Positions 1 through 6,545 of a stretch of 20,339 bases of DNA are shown in pieces (within the stretch, counting starts at the first letter, position 1; every line of letters starts with the position of its first letter). The position numbers and the translations under genes were made by a program. The notes under the pieces were generated by a model, which worked only from the letters and a program-made list of their open reading frames with translations, did no database searches and was not told the origin of the DNA. Origin of the DNA: PNAI01 sp964575715 (GTDB taxonomy: Bacteria; Pseudomonadota; Alphaproteobacteria; Rhizobiales; Xanthobacteraceae); NCBI GenBank assembly GCA_964575715.1, contig CAZNSG010000137.1:1-20339 (forward strand), read 5' to 3'.

Positions 1-521
1 TAGCCGGACCAGTTCGGCGGCCGCGGCACCGCGCCGATGGCGTACTTGGCGGTATAGCGCGCGATCGCCTTTTCGAATGCCAGCCTGCTCTCCAGCGGCG
101 CCGATTGCTTGCTGGCCCAGGCGCCGATTTGTGCCAGCCGCGGGCGGCTGGCGAAATAGTCGTCCGCCTCCGCCTCCGAGACCCGTTCCACCGGGCCGCG
201 CACGCGCACCTGCCGGTTCAGCGACTTCCAGTAAAAAACCAGCGCCGCCTTGGAATTGGCGTCAAGTTCCTGGCCTTTTTGGCTGTCCACGTTGGTGTAG
301 AAAACGAACCCCCGCTGATCCAAGCCCTTGAGCAGGATCATCCGCGCGTTCGGCAGCCCATCCGCATCCACGGTCGCGAGCGTCATGGCATTGGGATCGG
401 CGGGCTCGCTGCGCGTTGCCTCCTCCATCCAGGCGGCAAACAAGCGCAGCGGCTCGTCAGCTTCGGTGAAGTCACCGACCGTTAACCAGCTTGGGTGTTC
501 AATCGGAACCGTGTCGGACAT
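1..521 (-). CDS. pdxH: Pyridoxamine/pyridoxine 5'-phosphate oxidase, C-terminus cut by window edge
   Basis: FMN-dependent oxidase that converts pyridoxine or pyridoxamine 5'-phosphate to pyridoxal 5'-phosphate in the cytoplasm (vitamin B6 synthesis and salvage). Translating the complement from the ATG at 521 gives about 173 residues with no stop: MSDTVPIEHPSWLTVGDF, then DPNAMTLATVDADGLPNARM, then LLKGLDQRGFVFYTN, SQKGQELDANSKAALVFYWK, LNRQVRVRGPVE, and ASKQSAPLESR. These are the conserved FMN- and PLP-binding blocks of PdxH in order. The family is usually a little over 200 residues, so about 40 C-terminal residues, including the end motif of the active site, lie outside the window. No clear Shine-Dalgarno precedes the ATG; the start is chosen because it matches the family N-terminus. 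It is divergent from the lipoprotein gene. Identity is very secure; completeness cannot be judged here. Confidence 0.95.
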   Translation of the reverse strand, partial: MSDTVPIEHPSWLTVGDFTEADEPLRLFAAWMEEATRSEPADPNAMTLATVDADGLPNARMILLKGLDQRGFVFYTNVDSQKGQELDANSKAALVFYWKSLNRQVRVRGPVERVSEAEADDYFASRPRLAQIGAWASKQSAPLESRLAFEKAIARYTAKYAIGAVPRPPNWSG

Positions 522-687
522 TTGCAGGAGTACCCATATGGCCGGCCCGGTGCGCTGTCGGGCTTTAAGGCCGCCCCCTTATAGTGGAACGCCGGGCGCG
601 CGCCTACGGCGCGCATCCCTATGGCATGCAAGTCTTTGGCGGACATGTCATTGGCGGACATGCGCACGGCTGCCGGCACTCGCGCTC

Positions 688-1125
688 ATGCTTGCGCTCG
701 GGCTTGGCACGGGCGGCTGCGCGCTCTCGTATAAGCTCGACTCGCTACTCGGCAACAAGGCGGGCGACCGCAAGGACGAGGTCACCGGTTCGATCGCGCA
801 AGGCTCGATGGCACAAGGCTCGTTTGCGGCAGCATCGAAGGCCGATCTGTTCGAGGCCGATCTCGCCTATGCGCGGGCTGCCGTGTCCGAAGTGCTCTCC
901 CGCGGCAGCAACGACGCCAGCGCGCCCTGGGAGAACCCGAGCACCGGAGCGCGCGGGACCGTGACCCCGATTGCGGCCGCCTACGACCATGACGGCTTGG
1001 TCTGCCGCGACTTCCTCGCCAGCTACGTACGCGCGGGCACCCAGGCGTGGCTGCAGGGCGAGGCCTGCCGCAAGGCGGCCGGCCGCTGGGAAGTCAAGAG
1101 CTTCAAGCCGCTCAAGAGCTCCTGA
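688..1125 (+). CDS. Small lipoprotein, RT0821/Lpp0805-type (17 kDa) surface antigen; start uncertain
   Basis: Probable outer-membrane lipoprotein of unknown role. A hydrophobic stretch (LPALALMLALGLGTGGC) ends in a Cys like a lipobox, followed by SYKLDSLLG, a low-complexity linker (TGSIAQGSMAQGSFA), and a C-terminal domain with GLVCRDFLASYV and GEACRKAAGRWEVKSF. The two-Cys C-terminal pattern (CRxF ... AC..xxGxWxV) is typical of the RT0821/Lpp0805 surface-protein family. The ATG at 688 leaves only ten residues before the Cys and no basic N-terminus, so the true start is probably upstream. The frame is open back to about 328 and has an Arg-rich stretch before the hydrophobic core, but no in-frame ATG or GTG with a ribosome site is visible there. 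The DNA just upstream (about 621-665) contains 15-bp tandem repeats. Function not assigned beyond family. Confidence 0.7.
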   Translation: MLALGLGTGGCALSYKLDSLLGNKAGDRKDEVTGSIAQGSMAQGSFAAASKADLFEADLAYARAAVSEVLSRGSNDASAPWENPSTGARGTVTPIAAAYDHDGLVCRDFLASYVRAGTQAWLQGEACRKAAGRWEVKSFKPLKSS

Positions 1126-1206
1126 ACGTCTTGTGGGTTGAGCGGCGCCAAGCCGTGTTGCGGTTCGCTGCGGATAGCACCACATTGATCAGTCAAGATG
1201 GATTGG

Positions 1207-1235
1207 CCGCGCGTCGCGCGTGGCGCGGGTTTTTC
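1207..1235 (+). terminator. Rho-independent terminator candidate after the lipoprotein gene
   Basis: CCGCGC (1207-1212) pairs with GCGCGG (1223-1228) and is followed by GTTTTTC. It lies 80 bp after the lipoprotein stop and directly before the ribosome site of the dnaJ-like gene, so it would separate the two transcripts. Confidence 0.5.
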
Positions 1236-1249
1236 ATTGGAGTGCCATG

Positions 1250-2251
1250 ATGCGCGACCCCTATGACGTGCTGGGGGTGTCGAAGAATGCAAGCCCGGCG
1301 GCGATCAAGACCGCCTTTCGCCGCCTCGCCAAGAAGCTGCATCCGGACGCCAACAAGCACGACAAGAAGGCGGCGGCCAAATTCGCCGAGCTCAACTCCG
1401 CCTATGAAATCGTTGGCGACGATAAAAAGCGCAAGGCCTTCGATCGCGGCGAGATCGATGCCGAGGGCAAGCCGCGGTTTCAAGGCTTTGAAGGTTTTGG
1501 TGCCGGCGCCGGCCGCCATCCCGGCGGCTTTGGCCAGGAAGGTACCTTCGAGAACTTCAACTTTGGCCCCGAGGGATTTCGGCGTGGCGGCGGCCGCGCC
1601 GGCGGCTTTGGCGGCATTGATGAGATCCTCAAGGACATGTTCGGCGCTCGCGCTGGCGCACCCGGCGGTGGCCGGTACCCGAATGCCGGGCCGGAGGATT
1701 TTACCGGTCCCGCGCCTGGCCGCGACATTGGCCGCGATGTCACTGGCGCCGTCACGATCACGCTTGCTGAGGCGGCCAAGGGCACGACCAGGCGCGTGCA
1801 GCTGCCGAGCGGCAAGGAGATCGAGGCCAAGATTCCCGCCGGCCTCGCCGACGGGCAAACCATCCGGCTCAAGGGTCAGGGCCTGCCCGGCCCGGGCGGC
1901 GCCATAGGCGATGCGCTGATCGCGGTCGCGGTTGCCCCCCATCCGATGTTCGAACGCGACGGCAAGCACCTGCGCCTGCAATTGCCGGTCACGCTCTATG
2001 AGGCCGTGCTCGGCGCCAAGGTGCGCGTGCCCACGCTGGATGGTGCTGTCGAGCTGGCCATCCCGCGCGGTACCAACAGCGGGCGCTCCTTCCGCCTCAA
2101 GGGCAAGGGCATGCCAGCCAAGGATGGCGCGGGCGATCTGTACGCCATGGTGCGCATCATGCTGCCCGCGGGCAGCGATCCCGATCTCGATGAGCTGATG
2201 CACAAGTGGCGCGATAAGAAACCGTACGATCCGCGCAGCGGATCGGACTAA
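1250..2251 (+). CDS. DnaJ-domain co-chaperone without zinc finger (CbpA-like)
   Basis: Hsp40 co-chaperone expected to stimulate the DnaK ATPase and deliver client proteins in the cytoplasm. Residues 1-66 are a J domain (DPYDVLGV ... FRRLAKKLHPDANK) with the essential HPD at 31-33. A Gly/Phe-rich region follows to about residue 145. The two C-terminal peptide-binding beta domains begin near 155 (GAVTITLAEAAKGTTRRVQL, IPAGLADGQTIRLKGQG, HPMFERDGKHLRLQLPVTLYEA, GRSFRLKGKGMP). The CxxCxGxG zinc-finger repeats of true DnaJ are absent, which makes it CbpA-like. Start: ATGs at 1247 and 1250 are in frame; GGAG at 1239-1242 is better spaced for 1250, and MRDPYDVLGV matches relatives. A rho-independent terminator candidate sits just upstream, so it probably has its own promoter or receives read-through. 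Confidence 0.9.
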   Translation: MRDPYDVLGVSKNASPAAIKTAFRRLAKKLHPDANKHDKKAAAKFAELNSAYEIVGDDKKRKAFDRGEIDAEGKPRFQGFEGFGAGAGRHPGGFGQEGTFENFNFGPEGFRRGGGRAGGFGGIDEILKDMFGARAGAPGGGRYPNAGPEDFTGPAPGRDIGRDVTGAVTITLAEAAKGTTRRVQLPSGKEIEAKIPAGLADGQTIRLKGQGLPGPGGAIGDALIAVAVAPHPMFERDGKHLRLQLPVTLYEAVLGAKVRVPTLDGAVELAIPRGTNSGRSFRLKGKGMPAKDGAGDLYAMVRIMLPAGSDPDLDELMHKWRDKKPYDPRSGSD

Positions 2252-2311
2252 GTGCGCGCATCTAGAGTCTGATCCATCGAGATTGAAGCGGTTGCTGCAA
2301 GGATAGCGCGC

Positions 2312-2424
2312 TCCCTCTCCCCGTTGGGGAGAGGGTCGGGGTGAGGGGGACTAGGACTCTCGATAGACTGTAACCCCTCACCCGGATCGCTTCGCGATCC
2401 GACCTCTCCCAACGGGAGAGGTGA
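2312..2424. repeat. Intergenic palindromic repeat, copy without inserted module
   Basis: Between the convergent dnaJ-like and anti-sigma genes. It contains CCCTCTCCCC/GGGGAGAGGG (2313-2322 and 2326-2335, loop GTT), GTGAGGGG/CCCCTCAC (2341-2348 and 2374-2381), GGATCGCTTCGCGATCC (2384-2400) and CCTCTCCC/GGGAGAGG (2403-2420). Read on the minus strand, roughly 75 bp of it is nearly the same as 16918-17066, where the CTCTCCCC loop holds an insert. It may also act as a two-way transcription stop. Positions 2425-2469 hold nothing else recognisable. Confidence 0.85.
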
Positions 2425-2469
2425 AGCGAGTATGTGGCACTGCCTGATTCAATGCTGCTGAATCAGACT

Positions 2470-3267
2470 CTAATTGCGCTGCTCGGAGGCGATCTCCGGC
2501 CCGCGGCTCTCGACTTGGTCATAAGCGGCTTGCGCGACCTTGAGCAATTTCTCCCGCTCCGCCGTTCCGCTCAACACATAGGCGAGGTCGCGGTCGACCC
2601 AATAGACCGACGCAGTCTTGTCGTCGCCCTGATAGCGCATGGCGCTCTGCAATCCGCTGGTCGCGCCGCAAAAGATCGTGAAGCGCTCGCCTGAAGTTGC
2701 TTCGTACATGAAGAAGGCGGCCGGTCCGGTCGGCCCCGGCAGCAGTCTGCCGCCAACCAGCTTGAGCCCGATCTCTTCGAGATTTGGCGCGCGCAGTCGA
2801 TAATTGAGACGCTTCGACAGCCACTGCACCAAGTGCGCGCGCTCGATGCCGGGCACCTCCACCGGATGACGCACCTCGCCCACGTAAAGCTTGTGAGCTT
2901 GCAGCGCAGCCGAGGAGAAGAGCTCGAATGCGGACGGCTGCGGTACCGAAGCACCGCGGGCAATCCAGCCCGAAACTCCGCCGATCATGAATGCAACCAG
3001 GGATGCCGCCACCGCGATTGCGGTCCAGGCGCGCCCACGCCGCATAATACGATCGAGCGCCAGACGCTCCGGCACCGGCTCCTTGGCCAACGCGCTATAG
3101 CGCGCCCGAATCGCATCCGCCTGCACCCGCCAAGCCGCAACGCGGGCGGCATCTTCAGGATGGCTGGCAAGCCAGTTCTCGACCGCCGCCAGGCGATCCG
3201 CTGGCAACTCACCATCAACATAGACGTGCAACTCGTCCTCGGTTACGGGCAAATTGCGATCGGGCAT
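2470..3267 (-). CDS. Membrane anti-sigma factor partnered with the adjacent ECF sigma factor
   Basis: Expected to hold the neighbouring ECF sigma factor inactive at the inner membrane until a signal arrives. The cytoplasmic N-terminus (DELHVYVDGELPADRLAAVE, then NWLASHPEDAARVAAW) has the layout of an anti-sigma domain. One membrane segment lies at about residues 80-102 (AWTAIAVAASLVAFMIGGVS), with about 160 residues predicted in the periplasm. The HxxxCxxC zinc motif of ZAS anti-sigma factors is absent; the early His is followed by no cysteines. The C-terminal part (VGEVRHPVEVPG, LSKRLNYRLRAPNLEEIGL, ATSGERFTIFCG, YWVDRDLAYVLSG) resembles soluble domains of other proteobacterial anti-sigma factors, but I cannot name the ligand. 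It starts 29 bp after the sigma stop with a GAGG/AGG stretch upstream of the ATG, so the two genes are co-transcribed. Confidence 0.85.
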   Translation of the reverse strand: MPDRNLPVTEDELHVYVDGELPADRLAAVENWLASHPEDAARVAAWRVQADAIRARYSALAKEPVPERLALDRIMRRGRAWTAIAVAASLVAFMIGGVSGWIARGASVPQPSAFELFSSAALQAHKLYVGEVRHPVEVPGIERAHLVQWLSKRLNYRLRAPNLEEIGLKLVGGRLLPGPTGPAAFFMYEATSGERFTIFCGATSGLQSAMRYQGDDKTASVYWVDRDLAYVLSGTAEREKLLKVAQAAYDQVESRGPEIASEQRN

Positions 3268-3296
3268 TTAGTAACCTCAATCCTCTTACTTAGGTT

Positions 3297-3794
3297 TTAT
3301 TTAACGCGGCGCAGCGCCGGGCGCCCGCCATCGAGAAAATCCTTGATCTGCGCACGCGCCCGGGCCAGACGCGACATCACCGTCCCGATCGGTATGCCCT
3401 GTACCTCGGCCACCTCGCGGTAAGACAGGCCCTCCAGCACGACGAGCAGCAATGCTGTCCGCTGCTCTTCCACCAGCATGGCGAGCGCGCGTTCGATATC
3501 GCGGCCTCCGGCTTCGGGTCCCGCCGAGTTTGGGGCGTCGTTGTCTTCGATCGATGTCAATGTCGGACGACGCGCCAGCGACCGCAGCCGGTTGCGGTTG
3601 AGATTGGTCAGAATCGTGTAGAGCCAGCTGCGCACATCACCACCGTAGAACAAATGCTCGGAGCGCAAGGCGCGCACCAAAGTATCCTGGACCAGATCGT
3701 CAGCCGTCTCGGCATCGCGCGTCAGCGCCCGCGAATAGCGCCGCAGTGCCGGTATCGCCGCTTCGATGCCTTGCCGAAATGAACTCACGCGCAT
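3297..3794 (-). CDS. ECF-type RNA polymerase sigma factor
   Basis: Group 4 sigma factor that directs RNA polymerase to a stress or envelope regulon. Region 2 is at about residues 15-75 (IPALRRYSRALTRD, ADDLVQDTLVRAL, VRSWLYTILTNLNRNRLR) and region 4 at about 100-155 (ERALAMLVEEQRTALLLVVLEGLSYREVAEV, GIPIGTVMSRLARARAQI, a helix-turn-helix). Length is about 165 residues, normal for ECF factors. The ATG at 3794 lies directly against GGGAG; a GTG two codons further in (3788) would be better spaced, and an ATG at 3845 has no ribosome site. The first gene of a two-gene operon with its anti-sigma factor. It resembles EcfG-like and ECF26-type factors in the region 2 and 4 wording, but no NepR or PhyR gene is in the window, so I leave the subgroup open. 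Confidence 0.9.
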   Translation of the reverse strand: MRVSSFRQGIEAAIPALRRYSRALTRDAETADDLVQDTLVRALRSEHLFYGGDVRSWLYTILTNLNRNRLRSLARRPTLTSIEDNDAPNSAGPEAGGRDIERALAMLVEEQRTALLLVVLEGLSYREVAEVQGIPIGTVMSRLARARAQIKDFLDGGRPALRRVK

Positions 3795-3930
3795 CTCCCG
3801 ATGTCGTGCATTGCTCGGACACGCATCACTGCCCCCGCCTACCATTAACTATCAAAAGGCGACGGCTTGCATTGCGACAGCACTCGACTGTTGCCACGAA
3901 CAACACCGGCTGGACTTATGTATTCCACGC

Positions 3931-3964
3931 ATGATCATACATGATTCATCCATGCATTAATGCA
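3931..3964. promoter_or_regulatory. Palindrome-rich stretch between the sigma-factor and fabI genes
   Basis: The divergent interval 3795-4054 holds ATGATCAT (3931-3938), ATGATTCAT (3941-3949) and a perfect 12-bp palindrome TGCATTAATGCA (3953-3964). It lies about 90 bp before fabI and 160 bp before the sigma factor, where a regulator could act on either. No regulator is identified. The rest of the interval shows a good AAGGA ribosome site for fabI at 4044-4048 and nothing else I can name. Confidence 0.3.
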
Positions 3965-4054
3965 GGCTTTGGAGGCTCGAGCGCCTGCTTGAAGCCCTAA
4001 AAACCCTATGTCACAACAACTCTAGGGTCAAAATCCCGGGGGATAAGGACTTTC

Positions 4055-4873
4055 ATGGCGGAAGCCTCAGGTCTCATGCGAGGCAAGCGCGGCCTGATCA
4101 TGGGGGTCGCCAACAACCGGTCACTGGCCTGGGGCATTGCGAAAGCCGCTCGCGCACAGGGCGCCGATCTTGCTTTTACCTACCAGGGGGACGCGCTCAA
4201 GAAGCGTGTCGAGCCGCTCGCCCAAGAGGTCAGCGCGCTTGTGCTCGGCCATTGCGACGTCACCGATCCAACGACCATCGATGCGGTCTTTGCGGCCGTA
4301 CAGGCGGCCTGGGGCACGCTCGATTTTGTCGTGCACGCCATAGCATTCTCCGACAAGGATCAGCTCGACGGCCGCTACGTCGACACCACGCCGGAAAACT
4401 TCAGCAGGACGCTGCTGATCTCCTGCTATTCGTTCACCGCGATTGCGCAACGTGCCGAAAAGCTGATGACGAATGGCGGATCGATGCTTACGCTCACCTA
4501 TTATGGTTCCGAGAAGTGGATGCCGCATTACAATGTGATGGGGGTCGCCAAGGCCGCGCTCGAAGCCTCGGTGCGCTATCTGGCAGCCGATCTGGGCACC
4601 AAAAATATCCGCGTCAATGCAATTTCTTCCGGTCCCATCAAGACGCTCGCGGCCGCTGGCATTGGAGACTTTCGCTATATCCTGCGATGGAACGAGTTCA
4701 ACGCCCCGTTGCGGCGCAATGTTTCGGCCGAGGAGGTTGGCGATTCCGCCGTGTACCTGCTCTCCGACATGGCGCGCGGCGTGACCGGTGAGATTCTTCA
4801 TGTCGATTCCGGCTATCATATTGTCGGCATGAAGCATCCCGACGCGCCCGACATCGACGTCTCCAAGGAATGA
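4055..4873 (+). CDS. fabI: Enoyl-[acyl-carrier-protein] reductase (NADH), FabI
   Basis: Catalyses the last step of each fatty-acid elongation cycle, reducing trans-2-enoyl-ACP with NAD(P)H. It is an SDR-fold protein of 272 residues, normal for alphaproteobacterial FabI. The N-terminal nucleotide site is GLIMGVANNRSLAWGIAKA (residues 13-31). CDVTD lies near 67-71 and VVHAIAFSD near 92-100. The catalytic set is Tyr149, Tyr159 and Lys166 (TYYGSEKWMPHYNVMGVAKA), i.e. the Y-x6-K of FabI rather than the Y-x3-K of ordinary SDRs. RVNAISSGPIKTLAAAGI and the C-terminal HVDSGYHIVGM complete the pattern. Start: ATG with AAGGA five bases upstream. It faces away from the sigma/anti-sigma operon. As the target of triclosan-type inhibitors it is essential in many bacteria; no paralogue is seen here. 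Confidence 0.97.
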   Translation: MAEASGLMRGKRGLIMGVANNRSLAWGIAKAARAQGADLAFTYQGDALKKRVEPLAQEVSALVLGHCDVTDPTTIDAVFAAVQAAWGTLDFVVHAIAFSDKDQLDGRYVDTTPENFSRTLLISCYSFTAIAQRAEKLMTNGGSMLTLTYYGSEKWMPHYNVMGVAKAALEASVRYLAADLGTKNIRVNAISSGPIKTLAAAGIGDFRYILRWNEFNAPLRRNVSAEEVGDSAVYLLSDMARGVTGEILHVDSGYHIVGMKHPDAPDIDVSKE

Positions 4874-4893
4874 TACCAACGACACTGCGCAAT

Positions 4894-5060
4894 GACCGTC
4901 ATCCTGAGGTGCTCGCCGAAGGCGAGCCTCGAAGGATGCACGGCCACCAATCTCGGGTTTACCCGAGATTGGCATTTCAAGTGCGCAAGTCGGCTATAGC
5001 CGACTTGCGATGCCGTCGCCCTTCGAGGCTCGCTTCGCTCGCGCCTCAGGGTGACGGGGA
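4894..5060. repeat. Composite foldback repeat A, holding one paired-hairpin module
   Basis: Fills the fabI to phosphatase gap. The outer arms GTCATCCTGAGG (4898-4909) and CCTCAGGGTGAC (5044-5055) pair with one mismatch. Inner arms are GCCTCGAAGG (4925-4934) and CCCTTCGAGGC (5019-5029), with an extra hairpin GCTCGCCGAAGGCGAGC. The loop of this structure carries the module at 4947-5009. The same host repeat, with two modules, is at 14021-14256. Confidence 0.85.
4947..5009 (+). repeat. Paired-hairpin module, copy A
   Basis: Hairpin 1 has arm CCAATCTCGGGT (4947-4958), loop TT and perfect complement at 4961-4972. The spacer is CATTTCAAGTG (4973-4983). Hairpin 2 has arm CGCAAGTCGGCT (4984-4995), AT and complement at 4998-5009. 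Both stems are 12 bp and perfect. The whole module is 63 bp. Confidence 0.85.
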
Positions 5061-5093
5061 CAGTGAGTAATCCGTTTTCACCGTTGGTATAAT

Positions 5094-5693
5094 ATGCCGC
5101 GGCCAGCTCTGTATTATGTCCGTCACGGTCAGACCGAGTGGAACGCCGAGCGCCGGCTGCAGGGCCAGCACGACATTCCGCTCAATGCGCTTGGCCGCGC
5201 GCAGGCGGTGCAATGCGGCACAATCTTGCGCGATCTGTTCGCGCGCGAGGGCCGGCAGGCGGACGATTTCGATTACTTTGCCAGTCCGCTCGGCCGCGCC
5301 CGCAAGACCATGGAACTGCTGCGCGCCGAGCTCGGCCTCGATCCGCACGCCTATCGTACCGACGCGCGGCTGCTGGAAATGTCGTTCGGCCGCTGGGAAG
5401 GCTTTACCGCCGCCGAACTTGCAGTGCGCGAGGCGCCGGCCCTGGCCGCGCGCGAACGCGACAAGTGGAATTTCGCGCTGCCCGGCGGTGAAAGCTACGC
5501 CCAGCTCATGCTCCGCGTGCGCGCCTGGTATCAAACCGTCGAGCGCGATACCGTGGTGTCGGCGCACGGCGGCGTGGCGCGCGCGCTGATCGCGCATCTT
5601 GGTATTGCCCTGCCGCGCGACGCCGCCAACGACGACATCGGGCAGGGGGTGGTCTACGTGTTCGCTGGCGAACGCCTGACGCGGCACGCTTGA
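5094..5693 (+). CDS. Histidine phosphatase family protein (phosphoglycerate-mutase-like)
   Basis: Member of the histidine phosphatase superfamily: a phosphohistidine intermediate forms on the His of the RHG motif. Visible: YYVRHGQTEWNAERRLQG with Arg10-His11-Gly12, SPLGRARKTMELL (second substrate-binding Arg), LLEMSFGRWEG (acid residue) and VVSAHGGVARALIAHLG with His158 as the second catalytic His. Length is 199 residues. Substrate is unknown; the sequence does not distinguish a cofactor-dependent mutase from a broad phosphatase, though the latter is more usual for this short form. No Shine-Dalgarno is visible before the ATG, where TATAAT lies immediately upstream; the start is kept because the next residues match the family N-terminus. 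It follows fabI on the same strand but is separated by repeat A. Confidence 0.88.
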   Translation: MPRPALYYVRHGQTEWNAERRLQGQHDIPLNALGRAQAVQCGTILRDLFAREGRQADDFDYFASPLGRARKTMELLRAELGLDPHAYRTDARLLEMSFGRWEGFTAAELAVREAPALAARERDKWNFALPGGESYAQLMLRVRAWYQTVERDTVVSAHGGVARALIAHLGIALPRDAANDDIGQGVVYVFAGERLTRHA

Positions 5694-5704
5694 CCCCTGG
5701 CCTC

Positions 5705-5732
5705 TTGACCGTATACCGGGATACGGTAAGAT
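5705..5732 (+). promoter_or_regulatory. Promoter and operator candidate of the higBA pair
   Basis: TTGACC (5705-5710) and TAAGAT (5727-5732) are spaced 16 bp apart like -35 and -10 boxes. They overlap an inverted repeat ACCGTAT (5708-5714) / ATACGGT (5721-5727), loop ACCGGG. That is where an autoregulating HigA antitoxin would be expected to bind. The link is inferred. Confidence 0.55.
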
Positions 5733-5738
5733 GAAGGA

Positions 5739-6017
5739 ATGATCCGATCCTTCGGCGATAAGTCGACCGAGGCGCTGTTTCGCGATGAATTCGTGCGCAA
5801 GTTCCAGGGTATCGCGCGTCCCGCCAAGCGCAAGCTTGAGGCGGTGAATGCAGCAAGCCGCTTGCAAGACTTGTTGATTCCGCCGTCGAATCGGCTGGAG
5901 AAATTGCAAGGCGATTTGAAGGATTTCTATTCGATCCGCATCGACGATCAATGGCGCGTGATCTTCAAATGGCGCGACGGCGAGCCGCACGAGGTCCAGA
6001 TCGTGGATTACCACTGA
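5739..6017 (+). CDS. higB: HigB-type toxin, RelE/ParE superfamily
   Basis: Small basic protein of 92 residues. In this family the toxin is a ribosome-dependent mRNA endonuclease held inactive by its HigA partner. Visible family features: MIRSFGDKSTEALFRDEF at the N-terminus, ARPAKRKLEAVNAA in the first helices, PPSNRLEKLQGDLKDFYSIR and the C-terminal strand block DDQWRVIFKWRDGEPHEVQI ending in DYH. The toxin comes first and the antitoxin second, 12 bp apart, which is the inverted order typical of higBA. GAAGGA lies directly against the ATG. The promoter with inverted repeat upstream fits self-repression. The frame is intact and the key C-terminal region is present, so the toxin is likely functional. 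Confidence 0.9.
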   Translation: MIRSFGDKSTEALFRDEFVRKFQGIARPAKRKLEAVNAASRLQDLLIPPSNRLEKLQGDLKDFYSIRIDDQWRVIFKWRDGEPHEVQIVDYH

Positions 6018-6029
6018 CGGGAGACGACG

Positions 6030-6332
6030 ATGGCTAAAGCTGAGTTTGCACCGGTCACCCCGGGAGAAATGTTAAGGCAAGAGTTTCTCGCCGCCTACGG
6101 CCTATCGCAAAACCGGCTGGCGAAGGCGATCGGCATTTCACCCAACCGCATCGCCGAAATTGTCAACAATCGGCGGCGCATCACCGCCGACACCGCACTC
6201 CGCTTGAGCTTGTACTTTGGCAACAGTGCGGAGTTCTGGATGAACCTGCAGTCGCATTACGATTTGAAAGTGGCGCGGCGGCTGATGAAGCCGGTCGATG
6301 TCAAACGCATCAAAGCGCGCCGCGCGGCATAA
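6030..6332 (+). CDS. higA: HigA-type antitoxin, XRE-family DNA-binding protein
   Basis: Antitoxin of 100 residues that binds HigB and, with it, usually represses the operon promoter. Typical N-terminus TPGEMLRQEFLAAYGLSQNRLAKAIG followed by the recognition helix region ISPNRIAEIVNNRRRITADT, then ALRLSLYFGNSAEFWMNLQSHYDL. That is the HigA/VapI-type helix-turn-helix with its standard C-terminal helix. GGGAG lies upstream of the ATG at 6030. It is followed by a strong GC hairpin, so the pair forms a self-contained two-gene operon inserted between the phosphatase and aroC. Confidence 0.93.
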   Translation: MAKAEFAPVTPGEMLRQEFLAAYGLSQNRLAKAIGISPNRIAEIVNNRRRITADTALRLSLYFGNSAEFWMNLQSHYDLKVARRLMKPVDVKRIKARRAA

Positions 6333-6390
6333 ATCGCGCGCGCGTTCGAGCATTGATGCCGGCCGATCATAGCAAGCCAACCAAAAGCAG

Positions 6391-6416
6391 AGCGGCCGGA
6401 CTCTCGTCCGGCCGCT
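6391..6416. terminator. Hairpin after higA
   Basis: AGCGGCCGGAC (6391-6401) pairs perfectly with GTCCGGCCGCT (6406-6416) around a TCTC loop, 59 bp after the higA stop. There is no T-run, so termination strength is uncertain. Confidence 0.45.
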
Positions 6417-6453
6417 TAAGGCGAAGCGCCGCAAGGCACTTCGCGAAAACCCA

Positions 6454-6491
6454 GACGGACGCGATCTCTAAGCGTGAGATCGGCGTCCGTC
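6454..6491 (-). terminator. Terminator candidate of the minus-strand small gene
   Basis: GACGGACGCGATCTC (6454-6468) pairs with GAGATCGGCGTCCGTC (6476-6491), one bulged base. In minus-strand direction it starts 3 bp after the small ORF stop and is followed by CTGGGTTTTCG, a short T-run. Confidence 0.5.
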
Positions 6492-6494
6492 GCG

Positions 6495-6545
6495 TTACGC
6501 AGGCTTTTTCTTTGACGGCTTGCGGGCTTTTCTACGCTTAGCCAT
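6495..6545 (-). CDS. Possible 16-residue, very basic peptide
   Basis: Reads MAKRRKARKPSKKKPA and stop: 9 of 16 residues are Lys or Arg. The ATG at 6545 is preceded by AAGGAGA with ideal spacing (TTAAGGAGACTTCC then ATG), the best ribosome site in this part of the window, and the ORF is followed at once by a terminator-like hairpin. These two signals support real translation although the length alone would not. Similar tiny Lys/Arg-rich proteins are known in Hyphomicrobiales genomes, without assigned function in my knowledge. It could be a nucleic-acid-binding peptide or a leader peptide. The overlapping plus-strand frame of 62 codons has no such signals. Confidence 0.5.
   Translation of the reverse strand: MAKRRKARKPSKKKPA

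Noticed and set aside
3905..3925. Possible ECF autoregulated promoter on the minus strand (GGAAT then TGTT 16 bp later)
   Set aside because: Close to GGAAC-N16-CGTT-type promoters but both boxes deviate; too weak to call from one site.
5088..5093. TATAAT directly before the phosphatase ATG, as a -10 box
   Set aside because: Transcription from it would begin inside the gene, after the start that the family alignment supports; probably chance.
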